The translations under genes and the position numbers were made by a program. From NCBI GenBank assembly GCA_025463865.1, contig JAODBH010000265.1, positions 1 to 54,061 of the forward strand: DNA of 54,061 nucleotides, written 5' to 3'. The notes under the pieces were generated by a model. The model was given only the letters and a program-made list of their open reading frames with translations, was not told the origin of the DNA and did no database searches. Each line of letters opens with the position of its first letter. Position 1 is the first letter of the stretch. This document shows positions 50,971 to 54,061 of the stretch, piece by piece. The stretch comes from Actinomycetes bacterium. Lineage in GTDB: Bacteria > Actinomycetota > Acidimicrobiia > IMCC26256 > Chersky-534.

Positions 50971-52121
50971 GCGGGGTCCCAGCTGCGGAGGTCGGCGAGG
51001 CGGGGGTCGTTGGAGAAGACCTCGACGATGGGCTGCTCGATCGCGAGCCGGCGCTGCAGGAACCGGATGGTGTTCTCCTGGTCCCAGAGCATCAGCGTCA
51101 CCGCCACGCCGAGGCTGCCCGCGCGTGCGGTGCGGCCGGAGCGGTGGAGATAGGCCTTCTCGTCTTCCGGCGGGTCGAAGTGGATCACGACGTCGATCTC
51201 GTCGACGTGGATCCCGCGGGCGGCGACGTCGGTGGCGACGAGCACCGGCAGCGAGCCGTCGGCGAAGTCGGCCAGGGCCCGCTCACGAGCGCCCTGGCGC
51301 AGGTCGCCGTGGATCGCGCCGGCCTTCACGCCTTCGCGTTGGAGCTGGCTGACCAGGCGGTCGGCACCGCGCTTCGTGCGGACGAACACGAGCGTGCGGC
51401 CCTTGCCCTCGGCGATGGCCGCGGTGACCTTCACTTTGTCGAGCTGGTGCACGTGCAGGAACCGGTGGGCCATCTCGTGGACGGTCTCTTCGGTCGACTC
51501 GACCTCGTGGTACACGGGGTCGTGCATGTAGCGGTTGACGAGCCGGTTCACCGCGCCGTCGAGCGTGGCCGAGAACAGCAGCGTCTGGTGCTCGGACTCG
51601 ATGCGGTAGAGGATCTTCTGGACCTGGGGCATGAACCCCATGTCGGCCATGCGGTCGGCCTCGTCGAGCACGAGGACCTCGACGTCGGCGAAGGAGATCT
51701 CGCCCCGCTCCATGAGGTCGATCAGGCGGCCGGGCGTACCGATCACGACGTCGGTGCCCTTGGCCAGCGCGGTGATCTGCGGGTCCATCGACACGCCGCC
51801 GTAGAAGGCCCGGACCCGGCGACGCTTGGCCTTGCCGAGCGGCTTCAGGACCTCCTTCACCTGGTTGGCCAGCTCACGGGTCGGTACGAGGATCAGGCCG
51901 CGGGGGCGCTTGGGCGCCGCCTTGCCGACCCGGTCGAGGAGGGGGAGCCCGAAGGCGAGGGTCTTGCCGGAACCGGTCTTGGCCTTGCCGCAGATGTCCT
52001 TGCCGGCGAGGCCGTCGGCGATCGACAGGGTCTGGATCGCGAAGGGCTCGATGATCCCCTGCTCTTTGAGCGCGAGGGTCAGTTCGGGGGAGACGCCGAG
52101 CGCCTCGAAGGTCGGATTCAC
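50952..52121 (-). CDS. DEAD-box ATP-dependent RNA helicase (RhlE-like)
   Basis: This 389-residue protein has all core motifs: Q motif (PFAIQTLSI), AKTGSGKT, PTRELANQV, GTPGRL, VLDEADRM, FSATLDG, and IHGDLRQGARERAL, ATDVAARGIHV, HRSGRTARAG in the second RecA lobe. It has only a short C-terminal extension. It unwinds RNA duplexes, probably in ribosome assembly or RNA decay. The gene's 3' end is built from a tandem repeat unit. It is divergent from a zinc-ribbon-like gene. Confidence 0.94.
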   Translation of the reverse strand: MNPTFEALGVSPELTLALKEQGIIEPFAIQTLSIADGLAGKDICGKAKTGSGKTLAFGLPLLDRVGKAAPKRPRGLILVPTRELANQVKEVLKPLGKAKRRRVRAFYGGVSMDPQITALAKGTDVVIGTPGRLIDLMERGEISFADVEVLVLDEADRMADMGFMPQVQKILYRIESEHQTLLFSATLDGAVNRLVNRYMHDPVYHEVESTEETVHEMAHRFLHVHQLDKVKVTAAIAEGKGRTLVFVRTKRGADRLVSQLQREGVKAGAIHGDLRQGARERALADFADGSLPVLVATDVAARGIHVDEIDVVIHFDPPEDEKAYLHRSGRTARAGSLGVAVTLMLWDQENTIRFLQRRLAIEQPIVEVFSNDPRLADLRSWDPAAELAS

Positions 52122-52344
52122 AGAAGTGGTGCTCGCTTTCGGTGGACGGAGGTATCGCGGGGTGCGATTGGGTCAAGCCTCGAGAGGCACGACCACCAAC
52201 GTCGGCGATGCGTGGCAACGGATCCGTGAGGTTGACCCGCGAGCCCCGGAACGGGGGTGCTCGCGACCACGAAGGGTACTAGAGCCCGATACGCCCACTG
52301 ATCCACCCGATCGGTCCGGGTCCCGGGGGCGTACGCTCGGACCC

Positions 52345-52677
52345 ATGAGCGACCCGGAGATGCACGACAACACCATCCTCGACGTGCTGGGGGAGCTCGA
52401 GGCGAAGGGCTACCGCGGCCAGTTCGTTCCCCGGGCCGACGCCACCGTCGAGTGCGTCACCTGCGGGAACCGGTGCACGGCCGACGGCACGGTCTTCCGG
52501 GAGCTGCGCCGCCTCGAGGGCGCCTCCGACCCGGCCGACATGGTCGCCGTCGCCGGACTCCAGTGCTCCTTCTGCGGCACGCTCGGCACCGCGGTGCTCT
52601 CCTACGGTCCGGAGGCCTCCGCCGAGGACGCCGCGGTCCTCGCCGCGCTCGAGGACTGCCGCAACCGCGACGCCTGA
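52345..52677 (+). CDS. Small conserved protein with two CxxC pairs
   Basis: This is 110 residues from ATG 52345 (MSDPEMHDNTILDVLGELEAKGYRGQFVPR); the track ORF from 51826 crosses the helicase gene. Two Cys clusters, ECVTCGNRC and LQCSFCG, could make a zinc ribbon. The rest is mildly acidic, with no membrane helix. I do not recognise a named family. It is divergent from the helicase gene and convergent with the SDR gene. Confidence 0.75.
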   Translation: MSDPEMHDNTILDVLGELEAKGYRGQFVPRADATVECVTCGNRCTADGTVFRELRRLEGASDPADMVAVAGLQCSFCGTLGTAVLSYGPEASAEDAAVLAALEDCRNRDA

Positions 52678-52710
52678 GCCCGCGCTACCAGGCCCGCGCG
52701 AGCGGCCGCG

Positions 52711-53514
52711 TTACCAGGGCATGGCGACGCCGCCGTTGGGGCGGAGGATCTGGCCGGTCATGAACGAGGCCGCGTCCGACACCAGGTACAGGATCGCGTC
52801 GGCGATGTCCTGGGCCTCCCCCACCCGGCCGAGCGGCGCCATCGACCCGAACCGCGCGCGGTAGCCCTCGAGCCGCTCCGGATCGACCGTGCCGTCGTCG
52901 GCGGTGAAGTGCTGCGCCGAGAAGTTGGTCTCGATGATGCCGGGCGCCAAGGCGTTGACCCGGATGCCGGAGGGTCCCGCCTCGATCGCGAGGGTCTTGG
53001 TGAGCATCGCGACCGCGGCCTTGGTCATCGCGTAGCAGGCGAGCGTCGGCGCGGGTGTGTCGATCGCGCCCGACGAGACGTTGACGATGTTGCCCGAACC
53101 CTGGGGCACCATCACCCTCATCGCGGCCTGGCATCCGTACATCACGCTCTTCAGGTTGATCGCCAGGATGCGCTCGAACTCGTCGTCGGTGACGTCCACG
53201 ACCATCTTGTTGTGGGGCACGCCCGCGACGTTGCCCATGATGTCGAGCCGGCCGTGCTCCGCGACCGCCCCTTCCACCAGCGCGTCGATCTCGGCCCGCT
53301 TGGTGACGTCGGTCCGCGCGACCGACGCGGTGCCCCCGTCGCCCCGGATCTCCTCCGCGGTCGCCTTGGCCGCGGCGTCGTCGATGTCGGCGCAGACCAC
53401 GGTGGCCCCGACCGCCGCGAGCGTGAGCGCGGTCGCCCGTCCGATGCCGCTGCCCGCGCCCGTGATCACGGCCACCTTGCCGCTCTGGTCGTATCGGCTC
53501 AGCACGTCGCGCAT
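52711..53514 (-). CDS. Short-chain dehydrogenase/reductase (SDR)
   Basis: This 267-residue classical SDR has TGAGSGIG (about residues 19-26), CADIDD (acidic, so NAD-preferring), NVAG, the catalytic Ser in IVNVSSGA and YAMTK (Tyr-Lys), then ALAPGIIETN. The late DAASFMTGQILRPNGGVAMPW is typical of FabG-like and steroid-type members. Substrate unknown. Many such SDR genes occur in lipid- and sterol-degrading actinobacteria. Confidence 0.95.
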   Translation of the reverse strand: MRDVLSRYDQSGKVAVITGAGSGIGRATALTLAAVGATVVCADIDDAAAKATAEEIRGDGGTASVARTDVTKRAEIDALVEGAVAEHGRLDIMGNVAGVPHNKMVVDVTDDEFERILAINLKSVMYGCQAAMRVMVPQGSGNIVNVSSGAIDTPAPTLACYAMTKAAVAMLTKTLAIEAGPSGIRVNALAPGIIETNFSAQHFTADDGTVDPERLEGYRARFGSMAPLGRVGEAQDIADAILYLVSDAASFMTGQILRPNGGVAMPW

Positions 53515-53629
53515 GGGGCCTCCCGGCGGTACCTGACGGATCGTCAGACTACCGGCGGGAGGCGTCCCGCGGACGGGTGAGCGGGCTCCGGTTCACGGTC
53601 ACCCCCCGCCGGGGTGCTACAGAACACCG

Positions 53630-54061
53630 GTGCCGCATCTCACCCTCGCCTCCTTCAACATCTGTCACGGCGGCCGCTCGCCTCGCAGCGCCTTCGCCCC
53701 GTACGACGTGGTCACGGCCTGCCGCGCCCTTGATGCCGACGTGCTGGTCCTGCCGGAGACGACCCTCCAGCCCGACGGGAAGCGCACGATCGACGCGCTC
53801 GCCGACGACGGCTACGAGATCAGCGACATCTACTACGGGAGGACCACCGACGCCGACCACCCGAAGGCACGGCCCGACGGCGTCCTCCGCTTCGGGATCG
53901 CGGTGCTGAGCCGCTTCCCGGTTCTCGCCACGCGGGAGCTCCCCATGGGAACCGTGCCCACCGACCCGATCGGCAAGCGGAGCGCACTGCAGGTCACGGT
54001 CGAGGTCGACGGCCGGCCCCTGCACGTCATCGGGGTGCACACGTCGTCGCAGGTACCCATC
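53630..54061 (+). CDS. Endonuclease/exonuclease/phosphatase-family protein, 3'-truncated
   Basis: The frame opens at GTG 53630 and runs off the window after 144 codons. The EEP fold is visible: LTLASFNICHGGRSP (metal-binding Asn), ALDADVLVLPETTLQPDG (Glu), FGIAVLSRFPV and LHVIGVHTSSQVPI. EEP proteins hydrolyse phosphodiesters in nucleic acids or phosphate esters; the C-terminal His/Asp motifs that would help define the subfamily lie outside. No signal peptide is seen. Confidence 0.88.
   Translation, partial: MPHLTLASFNICHGGRSPRSAFAPYDVVTACRALDADVLVLPETTLQPDGKRTIDALADDGYEISDIYYGRTTDADHPKARPDGVLRFGIAVLSRFPVLATRELPMGTVPTDPIGKRSALQVTVEVDGRPLHVIGVHTSSQVPI

Overview
The window is 54 kb of high-GC, gene-dense chromosomal DNA from an actinobacterium, most likely a member of the Acidimicrobiia. 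The clues are a perfect actinobacterial LexA box (CGAACGTATGTTCG) present twice, a split ImuA'/ImuB/DnaE2 mutasome, an F420-pathway CofC/FbiD gene, an IclR regulator divergent from leuCD, frequent GTG starts, LytR-CpsA-Psr and CAP/SCP surface proteins, and the 'GYWLVARDGG' repeat protein cut by the left edge. The lineage is inferred; no rRNA is present. I see no insertion sequence, prophage or CRISPR array.

Layout. 1-8.4 kb: CAP-domain surface protein, CorA channel convergent with a CtpE-like P-type ATPase, enoyl-CoA hydratase, a Rieske oxygenase with its 2Fe-2S ferredoxin, and an LCP cell-wall ligase. 8.5-17.8 kb: SOS mutagenesis region. dnaE2 and imuA'-imuB each have a LexA box upstream; a DUF222/HNH gene faces the dnaE2 box. 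Between them lie a small membrane protein, an acetyltransferase, a truncated PhyH-like remnant and a methyltransferase. 17.8-28 kb: Nfu-like protein, AI-2E-type exporter, RNase HII, HAD phosphatase, GH38 alpha-mannosidase, an operon plsC-gpsA-unknown, and cofC with a PIG-L deacetylase. 28-31 kb: nucleoid proteins (HU and an H1-like lysine-rich tail), a 0.5 kb gene-free stretch, a decayed methyltransferase, a nucleotidyltransferase, tRNA-Glu and tRNA-Gln. 31-35 kb: YdcF-like protein, gltX, TfoX-like protein, acyl-CoA dehydrogenase. 35-43 kb: branched-chain amino-acid biosynthesis, with leuB-ilvE-cimA behind a likely transcription attenuator, greA, a winged-helix regulator, and IclR divergent from leuCD. 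43-54 kb: sunset-type membrane protein, an MFS-TetR fusion, serA, an aspartate aminotransferase, a D,D-carboxypeptidase, a DEAD-box helicase, an SDR and a truncated EEP-family protein.

The most unusual feature is at 28.1-28.95 kb. The HU domain and the lysine-rich H1-like tail, which mycobacteria carry as one HupB protein, lie in the same reading frame here and are separated by a single TAG codon followed by 18 open codons. Readthrough, reinitiation or a gene split are all possible. Other notable items are the two-box SOS circuit that may include a DUF222/HNH gene, the leader peptide plus terminator upstream of leuB, a transporter fused to its presumed repressor, and several short phased tandem repeats.
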